DNA of 64,000 nt from Methanoregulaceae archaeon UBA467 (lineage in GTDB: Archaea; Halobacteriota; Methanomicrobia; Methanomicrobiales; Methanospirillaceae): NCBI GenBank assembly GCA_002503825.1, contig DASP01000002.1, positions 111,781 to 175,780 of the forward strand, read 5' to 3'. This document shows positions 47,495 through 57,081 of the stretch, one piece after another; the first letter of the stretch is position 1; each line of letters opens with the position of its first letter. The notes under the pieces are model-generated. The model had not been told where the DNA came from. It worked only from the letters and a program-made list of their open reading frames with translations, and did not search any database. A program made the position numbers and the translations under genes.

Positions 47495-48189
47495 AATACA
47501 TTCGCTTCCGTATACACCAGCACCTGATCCTGCTGGATCTCATACGGTTTAATCTCTCTCGAATGTGATGACATCCTCATTTTTACCACCTCGAGAGCAA
47601 GGTGGACATCGGTCAGGTCCGACGGCCTGACATACCTGAGAAGAATCACCGTATCAGCGAGATATTCAATCAGGTTATACCTGCTTGAAAACGGGTTGTC
47701 CTTGTCGGTCTCACTGGTCATGAGAATGGTACATTTCTGGTCCCTAATTCCCTCAACAAACCGGAACATCTCGCGTCTCCGCTCAGAGTCCTTGTCAAAA
47801 ATGTTCTCAAACAGGGATACCGGGTCAATAACCACACGTTTGGCACCGGTCTGACGTACCAGTTCAGGCAGTTCATTTTTAATGCTGTTGATGGCAAGGC
47901 TGAAATCCGACGGATCAAGTTTGACGATGGTGAGGGCTTTTCCTTTATAGGGAGTGATGTCCCAGCCCTTCTGCGTCATGTACATCAGGATACGCTCTTC
48001 CCGCTCCTCGAGACTGATATATATGACATTTTCCCCGCCTTTTAATCCCTCCCAGATGAACTGGAGTGCAAAGGTTGTTTTACCAGTACCATAGGTACCG
48101 ATAATCGCGCCTATGCTCCCTGGAATGAGTCCCCCGCCCATCATCTGGTCAAGGCCCTCAATTCCAATTTTCACGCGTTCCCCGTTCAT
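47491..48189 (-). CDS. KaiC/RecA-like ATPase, intact Walker A
   Basis: 232 residues, one RecA domain: GGGLIPGSIGAIIGTYGTGKTTFALQF (Walker A GTYGTGKTT), Walker B RVVIDPVSLF, and a C-terminal EIKPYEIQ region. It overlaps the next gene by 4 bases. KaiC-like single-domain proteins include FlaH, the archaellum ATPase partner; here it is divergent from a FlaI/FlaJ-type pair. Confidence 0.75.
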   Translation of the reverse strand: MNGERVKIGIEGLDQMMGGGLIPGSIGAIIGTYGTGKTTFALQFIWEGLKGGENVIYISLEEREERILMYMTQKGWDITPYKGKALTIVKLDPSDFSLAINSIKNELPELVRQTGAKRVVIDPVSLFENIFDKDSERRREMFRFVEGIRDQKCTILMTSETDKDNPFSSRYNLIEYLADTVILLRYVRPSDLTDVHLALEVVKMRMSSHSREIKPYEIQQDQVLVYTEANVF

Positions 48190-49106
48190 ATGACAACCCT
48201 GATATTACTCACTTCAAATCCGCCCGTTGAAGAAATCCTTACTGAAAACTTCACCAGGTCACGGTCTTCGAGATGTGGCATAATACCCCTGAATTTTTCC
48301 ACGTACATAACCCTCTGCCGGCGTGCTCCCGAGGTCTCTTCCCAGCGGAAGAGAAGTACCGCATCAGAGGTATCCGATATTTCAAGTTCCTGCTGGATAT
48401 CAAGGATCCCGCGCGCAAGCATAATGTATACGGTGATATTCCGCTGTTTGCATATTCTTTGCAAACCGCGGAGAAACGCAACAAGGTCGTTCCACCGGCT
48501 TGATGCCGCCACCTGCGTCCCGAGATCGGTAAGAGAGTCTATCACAACAAGACTGTCTTCTTCAATGGAATTGAACGTCGACGCCAGCTGTGACAGTGCA
48601 TTATCCCTTCCGGAACGCTTCTGCATGCGCTCGAGAACATCCGATTTTGCATACCATTCGACCGGGACGACGCTCGAATCAAAATATAGCCCGGAAAGAT
48701 CCTCGAAGCGGATCTTCTCAAGGCCTGCCGCCAGGTCCGGATTAAAAGAACGCCAGATTTCACTCCGGATATCATCCTTCATCTTGGTGAATGTCACATA
48801 AGTAATCTCTTTTGGCATTACAAGCCCGGGCCCCTCCTCTTTATTCATCAGGGCGAGGTTAAGGATTGAGCTGTACGCAAATTCGTTACTTCCTGCTCCG
48901 ACATCGCTCAATAAAAGAATAACCGAACCAGGAGGAATCCCGCCTTCAAATACCGGGTCAAGCGACGATATCCCGGTGGGCATCTTTGCACCAGCTTGTT
49001 CCTTCATAGAGAACTTCCCGTATGATGAGATAAAATTGAAAACCATTTCTATGTTTCTGTTCCCCCGGGGATCCGGAAGACGGGATGTACCGGTCATCAC
49101 ACGCAT
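48186..49106 (-). CDS. KaiC/RecA-like protein with degenerate Walker A
   Basis: 306 residues. It has the same KaiC-type framework (PTGISSLDPVFEGGIPPGSVILLLSD) but the P-loop reads DVGAGSNEF, without the Lys-Thr/Ser needed for ATP hydrolysis. Walker B-like DSLVVIDSLTDLG remains. It is translated together with the intact paralogue and may be a non-catalytic partner. Start at ATG 49106; a later ATG at about 49047 is possible. Confidence 0.7.
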   Translation of the reverse strand: MRVMTGTSRLPDPRGNRNIEMVFNFISSYGKFSMKEQAGAKMPTGISSLDPVFEGGIPPGSVILLLSDVGAGSNEFAYSSILNLALMNKEEGPGLVMPKEITYVTFTKMKDDIRSEIWRSFNPDLAAGLEKIRFEDLSGLYFDSSVVPVEWYAKSDVLERMQKRSGRDNALSQLASTFNSIEEDSLVVIDSLTDLGTQVAASSRWNDLVAFLRGLQRICKQRNITVYIMLARGILDIQQELEISDTSDAVLLFRWEETSGARRQRVMYVEKFRGIMPHLEDRDLVKFSVRISSTGGFEVSNIRVVI

Positions 49107-49273
49107 AAACCCTGTTTTGTACAGGAATTTCGTATATTGCTGATTTTCACTTCATACTATTACCGGATTGGTGAATAGTCCGGTGATCCGGCAGGAATAT
49201 CTTTTATAGGATATCCTCCCTTATCTAATTCAGCCAAGGCTTTTACGCGTTACGAGCGAGGGAGTACCCAGGT

Positions 49274-50941
49274 ATGCAGTTGCCGGATTTAAAGCATATC
49301 ACTGATAAATTGAAGCCCGTAAAGGGCAAAGACGTGGCAGAAGCACCGGAAAAATCTTTTAAAATGCCTGCGGTGCCTGAACTGTTCAGAAAAAAAAAGG
49401 AGGAACCTGCTGTACATGAATATGATCCAGTTGTTGACGGCCCCCTTGTTGAAGCAGAAATACCTCATGGATTTACCGAAATCGACCGTTACTGGGTAGA
49501 AAAAGGGCGCTCGCTCGTCATAATCGCATTGAATACGCGCACAAACCAGAACGAGTATCTCCTGTTTGAGCCGGCCCTCTCTGAGTTTGAATATGAACTG
49601 CTTGAGCGTATCCACGAGGATATGCGTTCCACACTGATTCTCTCGGACGAGGAACTCGAAAAAGACAAGAAAATTCTCCTGATAGAGAATATGACCGGCC
49701 TTCTCCGGGAATACGGAATAGTGCTTGAAGAGCAGAGCCTCTTTAAACTTCATTACTTCCTTATCCGGAACTTCCTCGGGTGGGGCCGTATCGAGCCCCT
49801 GATGCGGGACCACTACCTTGAAGATATCTCCTGTGACGGAACGAATATTCCTATCTTTCTTTATCACCGCAAGTACCGGAACATCAAGACAAATATCATG
49901 TTCCAGGCCGAGGTCCTGAACTCGCTTGCCATCACGCTTGCGCAGAGGTCGGGCAAGCATATCTCCACCGGATCACCTATGCTCGATGCAACCCTTCCTG
50001 ACGGTTCACGTCTCCAGCTCACGCTCGGAACCGAGGTGACCACCCGCGGTACATCATTTACTATCAGAAAATTCAGGGAAGATCCGTTCTCGCCTGTCGA
50101 ACTGATAGAAACCGGGACTTTCAATGCCGACGAACTGGTCTATTTCTGGCTTGCTATTGAAAATAATAAAAGCCTGCTCTTTATCGGAGGTACCGCATCC
50201 GGAAAGACCACCTCACTCAATGCCGTTTCGCTCTTTATCCCCCCGATGGCAAAGGTTGTAAGCATTGAAGATACCCGTGAAATTACACTGTTCCACGAAA
50301 ACTGGATTGCGAGTGTGACACGGGAGGCTGTTGCTGAAGGTTCAAGCGCAATCAACATGTTTGACCTTTTACGTGCGGCAATGCGCCAGAGGCCGGAATA
50401 CATCCTGGTCGGTGAAGTGAGAGGTGTGGAAGCCCAGACGCTCTTTCAGGCCATGAACACCGGACATACAACTTTTTCGACAATGCATGCCGGTAGTGTT
50501 GATGCTGCCATCCACCGTCTCGAAAGCGAGCCCCTCAAAGTGCCAAGAAATATGATCACGGCATTAAATATCGTCAGTGTCCAGGCCCAGGTCTATGTGG
50601 GTACTGATCGAGTCAGGCGGTCCATCGAAATCGTGGAGATTGCGGGTATCGACCCGTCAACCGGCAACCTGCGTGTAAATACCGTCTTTGAGTATGACCC
50701 GATCAGGGACCTGTTCAATTACAAGGGGAGGTCGCAGGTCTACGCAGAGATTGCAGAGCGACGCGGGTGGACCCGCGAATATCTTGAAACTGAGATCGCC
50801 ATGCGGAAAAAAATTCTCATCGAGATGGAAAAACAGGGGATCATCGATTATGTCAGTGTTTCCAGGCTCTTCCAGTCGTATAGTATCGACCCGAAGAGGA
50901 TTACCGATTCAATTGACGATCTGAAACGGGTAATCGAATGA
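49274..50941 (+). CDS. Type II secretion / archaeal pilus ATPase (GspE/FlaI-like)
   Basis: 555 residues. N-terminal charged linker, then the ATPase with Walker A GGTASGKTTSLN (about 305-316), Asp box SIEDTREI, Walker B-like EYILVGEVRG and the His box GHTTFSTMHAG. It powers assembly of type IV-like pili or related surface filaments at the inner face of the membrane. It overlaps the membrane partner by 4 bases. Confidence 0.9.
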   Translation: MQLPDLKHITDKLKPVKGKDVAEAPEKSFKMPAVPELFRKKKEEPAVHEYDPVVDGPLVEAEIPHGFTEIDRYWVEKGRSLVIIALNTRTNQNEYLLFEPALSEFEYELLERIHEDMRSTLILSDEELEKDKKILLIENMTGLLREYGIVLEEQSLFKLHYFLIRNFLGWGRIEPLMRDHYLEDISCDGTNIPIFLYHRKYRNIKTNIMFQAEVLNSLAITLAQRSGKHISTGSPMLDATLPDGSRLQLTLGTEVTTRGTSFTIRKFREDPFSPVELIETGTFNADELVYFWLAIENNKSLLFIGGTASGKTTSLNAVSLFIPPMAKVVSIEDTREITLFHENWIASVTREAVAEGSSAINMFDLLRAAMRQRPEYILVGEVRGVEAQTLFQAMNTGHTTFSTMHAGSVDAAIHRLESEPLKVPRNMITALNIVSVQAQVYVGTDRVRRSIEIVEIAGIDPSTGNLRVNTVFEYDPIRDLFNYKGRSQVYAEIAERRGWTREYLETEIAMRKKILIEMEKQGIIDYVSVSRLFQSYSIDPKRITDSIDDLKRVIE

Positions 50942-52872
50942 TCCTGAATTCGCTGATGAGGAAATGGATCAGACGTGACCCTCTGAAATACCAGAAGCTC
51001 AGAGGCAATATAATCTCCACCCGCATGGGGATGACGCTCGAACATTACCTTACTCTTTCGCTTATTGCAGCTCTGCTCGCAGGGATTGGATTTGCAATCT
51101 TCGGGTTCTGGTCAGCAGGTATCATATTATACGGCCCCCAGACACCCGGATACACCACAGGCGTATACAATATTTTCAATATTCCGCTTCCTGATGTCCC
51201 GGGGGGTTCACCTCTTTTTATCGGGGGACAGATCACGGGAGCGCTTATTGCGTTTCTCATAGGGGCGCTCTTTGTCCATATGATCGCCATACGGTATCCC
51301 GGTCTCCAGAAAGGGAGCCGGGCTACCAAGATCAACCTGACCATCCATAACGCAGTGGCATATATGTATGCCATGCGCAAGGGTGGGGCCCAGCTGATGG
51401 TCATGTTTCGCTCTATTTCTGAAAATGCGCGAATATATGGAGAGGTTGCCCTCGAATTCCGTCAGATTGTGCGTGACTCCGACGTGTTCGGCTATGATGT
51501 CGTCACATCGGTCCGGAACCTGATGGAAACCACCCCATCTGAAAAAATGAAGGAATTCCTGGAAGATATGATCTCAGTCGTTGAAAGCGGCGGGGATCTT
51601 ACTGCATTCCTTGCCGGCAGGGTGCGGCTCTACCAGGAAGAGGCCCGTTTTGAACAAAAGGAGTTCTTAAATTTTCTTTCAATAGTAGCCGAGTCATATG
51701 TGACCCTTTTTGTCGCCGGTCCCCTCTTTTTAATTATTATCATGGTCGTTATGGGGCTCATGGGAGGCATGGCGGTCGTTCAGCTGACAATGGTCACCTA
51801 TGCCCTGCTCCCTATCGGATCAACCATATTCATCATTCTTATTGACATCATCTCCATCAAAACAGAAGTTGTGGAGCGGTTCATCCGGGTAAAATGGCTG
51901 CATGAATACTCAGATGTGAGGATTTATAAAAAAGAGGGTGAAGAAGCCTTTTTTGCCAGGCTTCTCCATTACGACCGTGTCAGGAATATAAGGCAGTTTT
52001 TCAGACAGCCACTCAAGGCATTCACATCAAACTACAACCGCACGCTCTATATCACCCTGCCGATAGCCATCATCTATCTTCTGGCGACGTTGATCTCTGT
52101 ACCCCGGTATTCAGATATGGAGATCCTGATTGATGTAATAGATGACCATATCATAATTGCCATCCTCCTCGTGCTTATCCCGTACGCTATCTTCTACGAG
52201 CTCTGGCGTAAAAACGTACAGGGAATGGAGGCCCTGATACCGGATTTCCTTGAACGGATGGCCGGGATAAACCAGGTCGGACTTACCATTGCACAGGCGA
52301 TCTCCATAATGGTGAATACAAACCTCGGCCTCCTTTCGTATGAAATAAAGCGAATCAAGCGTGATATAGACTGGGGGGCGAGTTTTTCTGATGCGCTGAT
52401 GAGGTTTGAAGACAGGATACGAACCCCGCTCATTGCCCGCACCGTCACCCTGATCACGAAGGCAAGCCAGATGAGCGGATCCATCCATGATGTCCTGACC
52501 ATTGCAGCAAGCGATGCAAAGATGTCCTATATTCTGAAACGGGAGAGGATGTCAGAGATGTTTATCTATACCGCCATTATTTACCTCGCATTTATCGTCT
52601 TTATATTCGTGGTCGGTGTGATAACAAGCCAGTTCATTCCGGTTCTCGGTACCATAGACACACAGGGCATTCCTTCCGGTTCAGCTCTTGCAGGTATCTC
52701 CTCGGTTTCTCTCCGGGCGATGGAACGCCTTATGTATCACGCAGTGCTGGTGCAGGCATTATTTTCAGGGCTTATTGCCGGACAGATGGGCGAAGGATCC
52801 CTGAAAGCCGGAATCAAGCATGCATGTATCATGCTGATCCTGACCCTGATCGCATTCAACTACGTCATCTGA
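50938..52872 (+). CDS. Pilus assembly membrane platform protein (TadC/FlaJ-like)
   Basis: 644 residues with about nine membrane spans and two T2SSF-type domains: the first around AVAYMYAMRKGGAQLMVMFRSI, the second around IPDFLERMAGINQVGLTIAQAI. Such proteins form the membrane base for the ATPase encoded just upstream. No prepilin gene is in this window. Confidence 0.88.
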   Translation: MILNSLMRKWIRRDPLKYQKLRGNIISTRMGMTLEHYLTLSLIAALLAGIGFAIFGFWSAGIILYGPQTPGYTTGVYNIFNIPLPDVPGGSPLFIGGQITGALIAFLIGALFVHMIAIRYPGLQKGSRATKINLTIHNAVAYMYAMRKGGAQLMVMFRSISENARIYGEVALEFRQIVRDSDVFGYDVVTSVRNLMETTPSEKMKEFLEDMISVVESGGDLTAFLAGRVRLYQEEARFEQKEFLNFLSIVAESYVTLFVAGPLFLIIIMVVMGLMGGMAVVQLTMVTYALLPIGSTIFIILIDIISIKTEVVERFIRVKWLHEYSDVRIYKKEGEEAFFARLLHYDRVRNIRQFFRQPLKAFTSNYNRTLYITLPIAIIYLLATLISVPRYSDMEILIDVIDDHIIIAILLVLIPYAIFYELWRKNVQGMEALIPDFLERMAGINQVGLTIAQAISIMVNTNLGLLSYEIKRIKRDIDWGASFSDALMRFEDRIRTPLIARTVTLITKASQMSGSIHDVLTIAASDAKMSYILKRERMSEMFIYTAIIYLAFIVFIFVVGVITSQFIPVLGTIDTQGIPSGSALAGISSVSLRAMERLMYHAVLVQALFSGLIAGQMGEGSLKAGIKHACIMLILTLIAFNYVI

Positions 52873-52930
52873 TAAATGTGATTTCCATTCCTGCACATGA
52901 AAAAATCCGCAGCCATTACGGGGGTGTATC

Positions 52931-53416
52931 CTGTCAAAAATAACCGTTCACATTGATAGCCCGGAAAAATTACTCTGCATCAGGGGGAAAAATTCCTTTT
53001 TAATTGCAGGCAAGGTCCTTTCTCCATTTCCACTCTGCATTGAAACCCGCGATGATGAGTATTGCCAGTTCCTGGACGAATCCGATATCGTCGTGGTGTC
53101 AGCCCCGGAGGGTGGGTCCATGGCAGCTGCTTTTATGCTTCTTGATCTGGTGCGGATACATCATGTTCCGCTGATCGTCCTCCCGCCTGACCATCCTGGT
53201 TCGAAAAGGTTACGGTATGTTGTATCTGCCGGACCTTCGGTTGAACTGAATTGTGGAATCCGGCGCGGAACACACCCTGAACAACACCTGATATGTTCAT
53301 CACCAGAACTTTCCGGAATTCATCTTACCGGATTATGCTCAGATATCATTATTGAGAACCTTCCTGCTGACGGTACCGCTGAAGTAATGAGTACGCCCGG
53401 GTGGTGTTTAGAGTAA
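52931..53416 (+). CDS. Unknown protein, apparent CTG start
   Basis: 161 residues. Open from 52901 with no ATG, GTG or TTG until GTG 53093, but a clear protein-like sequence begins at CTG 52931 (SKITVHIDSPEKLLCIRGKNS) and a GGGGTG motif lies 4 bases before it. A GTG 53093 start would remove 54 residues of well-formed sequence. A 19-residue ORF (52897-52956) overlaps in another frame. Unrecognised family, mixed alpha/beta. It follows the pilus platform gene by 58 bases. Confidence 0.55.
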   Translation: MSKITVHIDSPEKLLCIRGKNSFLIAGKVLSPFPLCIETRDDEYCQFLDESDIVVVSAPEGGSMAAAFMLLDLVRIHHVPLIVLPPDHPGSKRLRYVVSAGPSVELNCGIRRGTHPEQHLICSSPELSGIHLTGLCSDIIIENLPADGTAEVMSTPGWCLE

Positions 53417-53942
53417 GGATGACGGAAATCTTTCATATTTACTAAAAAAACGGATATATCTTCGGACTTATCTAAAAAATACAGGATATTTTTCGCACAT
53501 TTTTTAATCCGTTCATGGTGCATTCATACGCGCCACTTTAATTTTAAAATTCATTCCACGCACATCAGGCATCAGCAATTTAGTAAAATCGCCAGGCATT
53601 CTTTTTTACTTCCCCGGGTGTGAACAGGACCGGACGACGGGCGGGGTGAATGAAAATTCTCTCCCTGACCGGATAAATAACCACAATTTACGTCTATATA
53701 TGAAACAGGGGATCGAGTGATGAACCCGGCACCTGATCCACGATACACTCGTCCGGAAAATAGTGTACCAGGAGTTTAAGCCGTCTCGTAGCACGTAAAA
53801 TCAATGGTCTTTTATTGATTTACTCTGCTGACAATCCTCTGTTTGAGAGTTGAAGTCTCCCCAAATAACTCCCTCAAACAAATAACAACAGCTATAAGAA
53901 TAATTCCTATCAAATATTTTGTTGCCGTGAGAGGAGGGTTGG
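53417..53942. promoter_or_regulatory. Intergenic region before ATP synthase operon
   Basis: No gene is supported here. It is A+T rich with two hairpins: AAATCAAT/ATTGATTT (53798-53821) and GTTTGAG/CTCAAAC with a 25-base loop (53841-53879). GCTATAAGAA (about 53889-53898) is a plausible TATA box and GAGAGGAGGG (53929-53938) is the ribosome-binding site of ahaH. Confidence 0.5.
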
Positions 53943-54272
53943 ATGAAGACTGAGGTTTTAAAAAACATCAGAACTATTGAAGACGAGTATCGATCGACGA
54001 TCAGTTCCGTTCAGGCTGAGAGAAAGCGCAGTATTTCAAATGCTGAACTGGAAGCTGACAATTTGATCATGAAGGCCACCAGTGATGCCGAAGAATATAA
54101 GAAAAAGAGGCTTGCAGATGCACGGCAGCAGGCTGAAGCAAAACATGCTGAGATCACCAGGGATGGCGATCGCAGGGCAGCTGAACTGAGAGAAAAAGGC
54201 AGTAAAAACCTTAATAAAGCCGTGGAACTCCTCGTTTCACGATTTAAGGAGAGGCTGCATGTTAAAGCCTAG
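53943..54272 (+). CDS. ahaH: A-type ATP synthase subunit H
   Basis: 109 residues, almost entirely one coiled coil (IRTIEDEYRSTISSVQAERKR, ADNLIMKATSDAEEYKKK). It forms a peripheral stalk with subunit E, joining head to membrane subunit I. First gene of the nine-gene operon and overlaps subunit I by 14 bases. Confidence 0.85.
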   Translation: MKTEVLKNIRTIEDEYRSTISSVQAERKRSISNAELEADNLIMKATSDAEEYKKKRLADARQQAEAKHAEITRDGDRRAAELREKGSKNLNKAVELLVSRFKERLHVKA

Positions 54273-56226
54273 GCCGATGTGCCGCGTACTCATTGCGGCA
54301 CCGAAAGAGCAGATGGAACCTGTTATCCAGGAACTTTACCGCAGGCACCTGTTTCACATCGAAGATTTTGTCGAACAGGGCAGGGAAGGGTATGAAGGAT
54401 TCAAGATTGGAATGCCCCTCCCCAGAGCGAATGATGCCTCGAAAGAACTCCTGGAACTCCGCTCGGTAACAAATTCATTCATGCTGAAAAGCGAGGATAT
54501 TGACCCCACGCAAAAGAGGTCATCTCCTGAACTGGAAAAAATTATTGAGCGGGACCTTCCTTTGATAGAGAAGGAAGCAACAGAACTCCTCGGCAATCGT
54601 TCAAAACTGGAAACCCAGATCAAAGAGTACGAACAGAAGATTGAAGGATTAATACCGTTTACCGCGGTGTCAGTACCTCTTGAACTTTTACGCGGGTATT
54701 CAACGCTGACAGTATTTGCAGGATATGTATCCAGAAATGTTACTCCTGCCTGCCCGTTTGATTCGGAATATATCCCTTCCAAGGGAAGGAATTTTATTGT
54801 CCTTATTGTTCCGGCAACGGCGGGTGCTGAAGCAGAAAAAGCCCTGAATGATGCAGAATTTCAGCCCGTTGAAATTCCTGAAGAAGACGGTTATGCAAAA
54901 AGCCGGACAGGCTACTATGCAGGTAATATCGCTACACTTCAGGACCAGATCAAAGAGATAAACGCAAAACTCGATGATCAAAAGAAGCAACACGCTGAAT
55001 TGCTGCTTGCGTGCGATGAACTCCTGACGGCTGAAGTCGAACGTGCAGAGGCACCGCTCCGGTTTGCCACCACAGACCTGGCATTTGTTGCTGAAGGCTG
55101 GGTGCCGGAAACAGAGGTCGAGGAACTGTCGCGCAGCATCATGCAGGTGACGGCCGGGAAGGCCTACGTGACCGAGCTCGAGATCGATCTCGAGCATGAC
55201 AAGGTTCCTGTAGAGTACAACAACCCGTCGTTTGCAAAACCCGGCGAGGTCCTTATGGACGTATATTCCCGTCCGAAGTACACCGAAATTGACCCCACGC
55301 TTATGGTCTCTATCGTATTCCCGATATTTTTCGGTATTATCCTTGGAGATCTGGGATATGGTATTATTCTTCTGGCGATGGTACTGGGACTTCGAAAGTT
55401 CCTGAAAGGTGAGGAAGGCAGACTTCTTCTTATTACGCTTCGAAATGCGAGTATAGCGACTATTATTTTTGGTATTCTTTACAGCGAATTCCTTGGATTT
55501 CCACTCTGGTGGTCCTCGATTATGCCGAACAGGCATCTGAGTATCGGGGGTCACGGTGGGGGCCACGGACCGGCCATTCCCGAATTGATGATCATGGCCA
55601 TATGGATTGGGATACTGCACATTACACTTGGCAGGATCCTTGGAATGGTTAATCATTCCCGGCAGGATCATGGAGCTCACAGGATGAAGGCCGTTCTGGC
55701 AAACCTTGGCTGGATCCTCGTGATGTGGGGCATACTGACCCTGATCTGGTCAGGGTTCGCAATTCCCTACATGATTGACCTGACAGGAATGCCGGCAGTG
55801 ATGGGTGTAAGCATCGGCGCTATTGCCGGAGCGGTAATGCTTGTCATTGGGGTTGTCTTTATTGCAAGGGATTCGTTCCTTGAAATCGTTGAATTACCCA
55901 CGATTATAAGTCACGTGCTTTCCTATGCACGTCTGGTTGCAGTGGGGCTCTCATCGGTTGCAATTGCGATGGTTACAAATTATATCGCCATCGGAATTAT
56001 TATCGAACCACAGCTGGAGCATCTCACCGTAATCGGTGTAGTAATAATTATTGCAGGAGTTGTTGTATTCCTTCTCGGGCATGCCATGAACACAGCCCTT
56101 GGAATACTCGGAGGAGGTCTTCACTCCATCAGGTTGCATTATGTTGAGTTCTTCACCAAGTTCTACAAAGGTGGAGGAGACAAGTACGAACCATTTGGAA
56201 TGAAAAAGAAATTTACGGAGGATTAA
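54259..56226 (+). CDS. ahaI: A-type ATP synthase subunit I
   Basis: 655 residues. N-terminal cytoplasmic coiled-coil half (to about 330), then seven or eight membrane spans with the conserved Arg-containing segment YARLVAVGLSSVAIAM near residue 555. This is the stator half-channel. A His-rich loop (GGHGGGHG) lies near 430. A 3-base gap separates it from ahaK. Confidence 0.9.
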   Translation: MLKPRPMCRVLIAAPKEQMEPVIQELYRRHLFHIEDFVEQGREGYEGFKIGMPLPRANDASKELLELRSVTNSFMLKSEDIDPTQKRSSPELEKIIERDLPLIEKEATELLGNRSKLETQIKEYEQKIEGLIPFTAVSVPLELLRGYSTLTVFAGYVSRNVTPACPFDSEYIPSKGRNFIVLIVPATAGAEAEKALNDAEFQPVEIPEEDGYAKSRTGYYAGNIATLQDQIKEINAKLDDQKKQHAELLLACDELLTAEVERAEAPLRFATTDLAFVAEGWVPETEVEELSRSIMQVTAGKAYVTELEIDLEHDKVPVEYNNPSFAKPGEVLMDVYSRPKYTEIDPTLMVSIVFPIFFGIILGDLGYGIILLAMVLGLRKFLKGEEGRLLLITLRNASIATIIFGILYSEFLGFPLWWSSIMPNRHLSIGGHGGGHGPAIPELMIMAIWIGILHITLGRILGMVNHSRQDHGAHRMKAVLANLGWILVMWGILTLIWSGFAIPYMIDLTGMPAVMGVSIGAIAGAVMLVIGVVFIARDSFLEIVELPTIISHVLSYARLVAVGLSSVAIAMVTNYIAIGIIIEPQLEHLTVIGVVIIIAGVVVFLLGHAMNTALGILGGGLHSIRLHYVEFFTKFYKGGGDKYEPFGMKKKFTED

Positions 56227-56229
56227 AGA

Positions 56230-56478
56230 ATGGCAGACGCAGTTATGACAGTAGAAATGATTCAGGCATCGCAGGCAGGAATGAAGGCACTTGGCGCTGG
56301 TATCGCAGTAGGTCTTACCGGCATCGGAACAGGTATTGCAGAAATGGGTATCGGTTCTGCTGCTGTGGGAGCCACCGCTGAAAACAAGGATATTTTTGGT
56401 CTTGTACTCCTGCTTACGGTAATTCCGGAAACGATCGTTATCTTTGGTCTTGTCGTCGGCCTGCTGCTTTTATTCTAA
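56230..56478 (+). CDS. ahaK: A-type ATP synthase rotor subunit K (c subunit)
   Basis: 82 residues, one helical hairpin: a glycine-rich first span (GAGIAVGLTGIGTGIAEMGIGSAA) and second span with the ion-binding carboxylate in IPETIVIFGLV (Glu about 67). Single hairpin is standard, unlike some methanogens with multiplied c subunits. H+ or Na+ specificity cannot be settled by reading. Confidence 0.9.
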   Translation: MADAVMTVEMIQASQAGMKALGAGIAVGLTGIGTGIAEMGIGSAAVGATAENKDIFGLVLLLTVIPETIVIFGLVVGLLLLF

Positions 56479-56489
56479 AGGAGCAGACC

Positions 56490-57068
56490 ATGGGACTGGA
56501 CGCGGTCGTCGAAGAAATCAGGGGAAAAGGGCAGAAAGAGGCCGACACAATCCGGGCTGAAACTCAGGGAGTAGTAAACCGAATCCTGACAGAGGCACAG
56601 GCAAAGGCAGAGAAGATTAAGATGACTGCTAACGAGGACGTGGAGAAACAGATCTCCCATATCCTCAGCCAGGAAATCTCTGCCGCAAATCTGGTTGTGA
56701 AGCGTGAGTCGCTGAACGCCCAGAAAGATCTGCTTGACAAGGTCTATCAGTCGGCTCTTGAAACCATCGTCAACCTGCCGGAAAGCTTCCATCAGGAGGC
56801 CATCAGGAACCTTCTCAAAGAGGCAGGCAGCCAAATCCCCGATGGCATTGTGCACTGCAATGAACGGGATATGCCGGCACTCACCAGGATATTGTCCGGA
56901 GATTCAGGATTCCGTGGTTTCAAACCCGGAAAAATGATCAAAATCGAGGGCGGCATCATTGTGGAAAGCAGCGATGGGGAGTTGCAGATCGATAACAGTT
57001 ATCGTACATTCCTGGATTCTGTCTGGGAATCAGGACTCAAGGATGCATCTGATCTATTATTCGGATAA
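56490..57068 (+). CDS. ahaE: A-type ATP synthase subunit E
   Basis: 192 residues with N-terminal coiled coil (VVEEIRGKGQKEADTIRAET) and a globular C-terminal domain (IKIEGGIIVESSDGELQIDNSY). Peripheral stalk, binding the catalytic head. AAGGAG precedes its ATG. Confidence 0.88.
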   Translation: MGLDAVVEEIRGKGQKEADTIRAETQGVVNRILTEAQAKAEKIKMTANEDVEKQISHILSQEISAANLVVKRESLNAQKDLLDKVYQSALETIVNLPESFHQEAIRNLLKEAGSQIPDGIVHCNERDMPALTRILSGDSGFRGFKPGKMIKIEGGIIVESSDGELQIDNSYRTFLDSVWESGLKDASDLLFG

Positions 57069-57081
57069 GGAGGTATAACAA

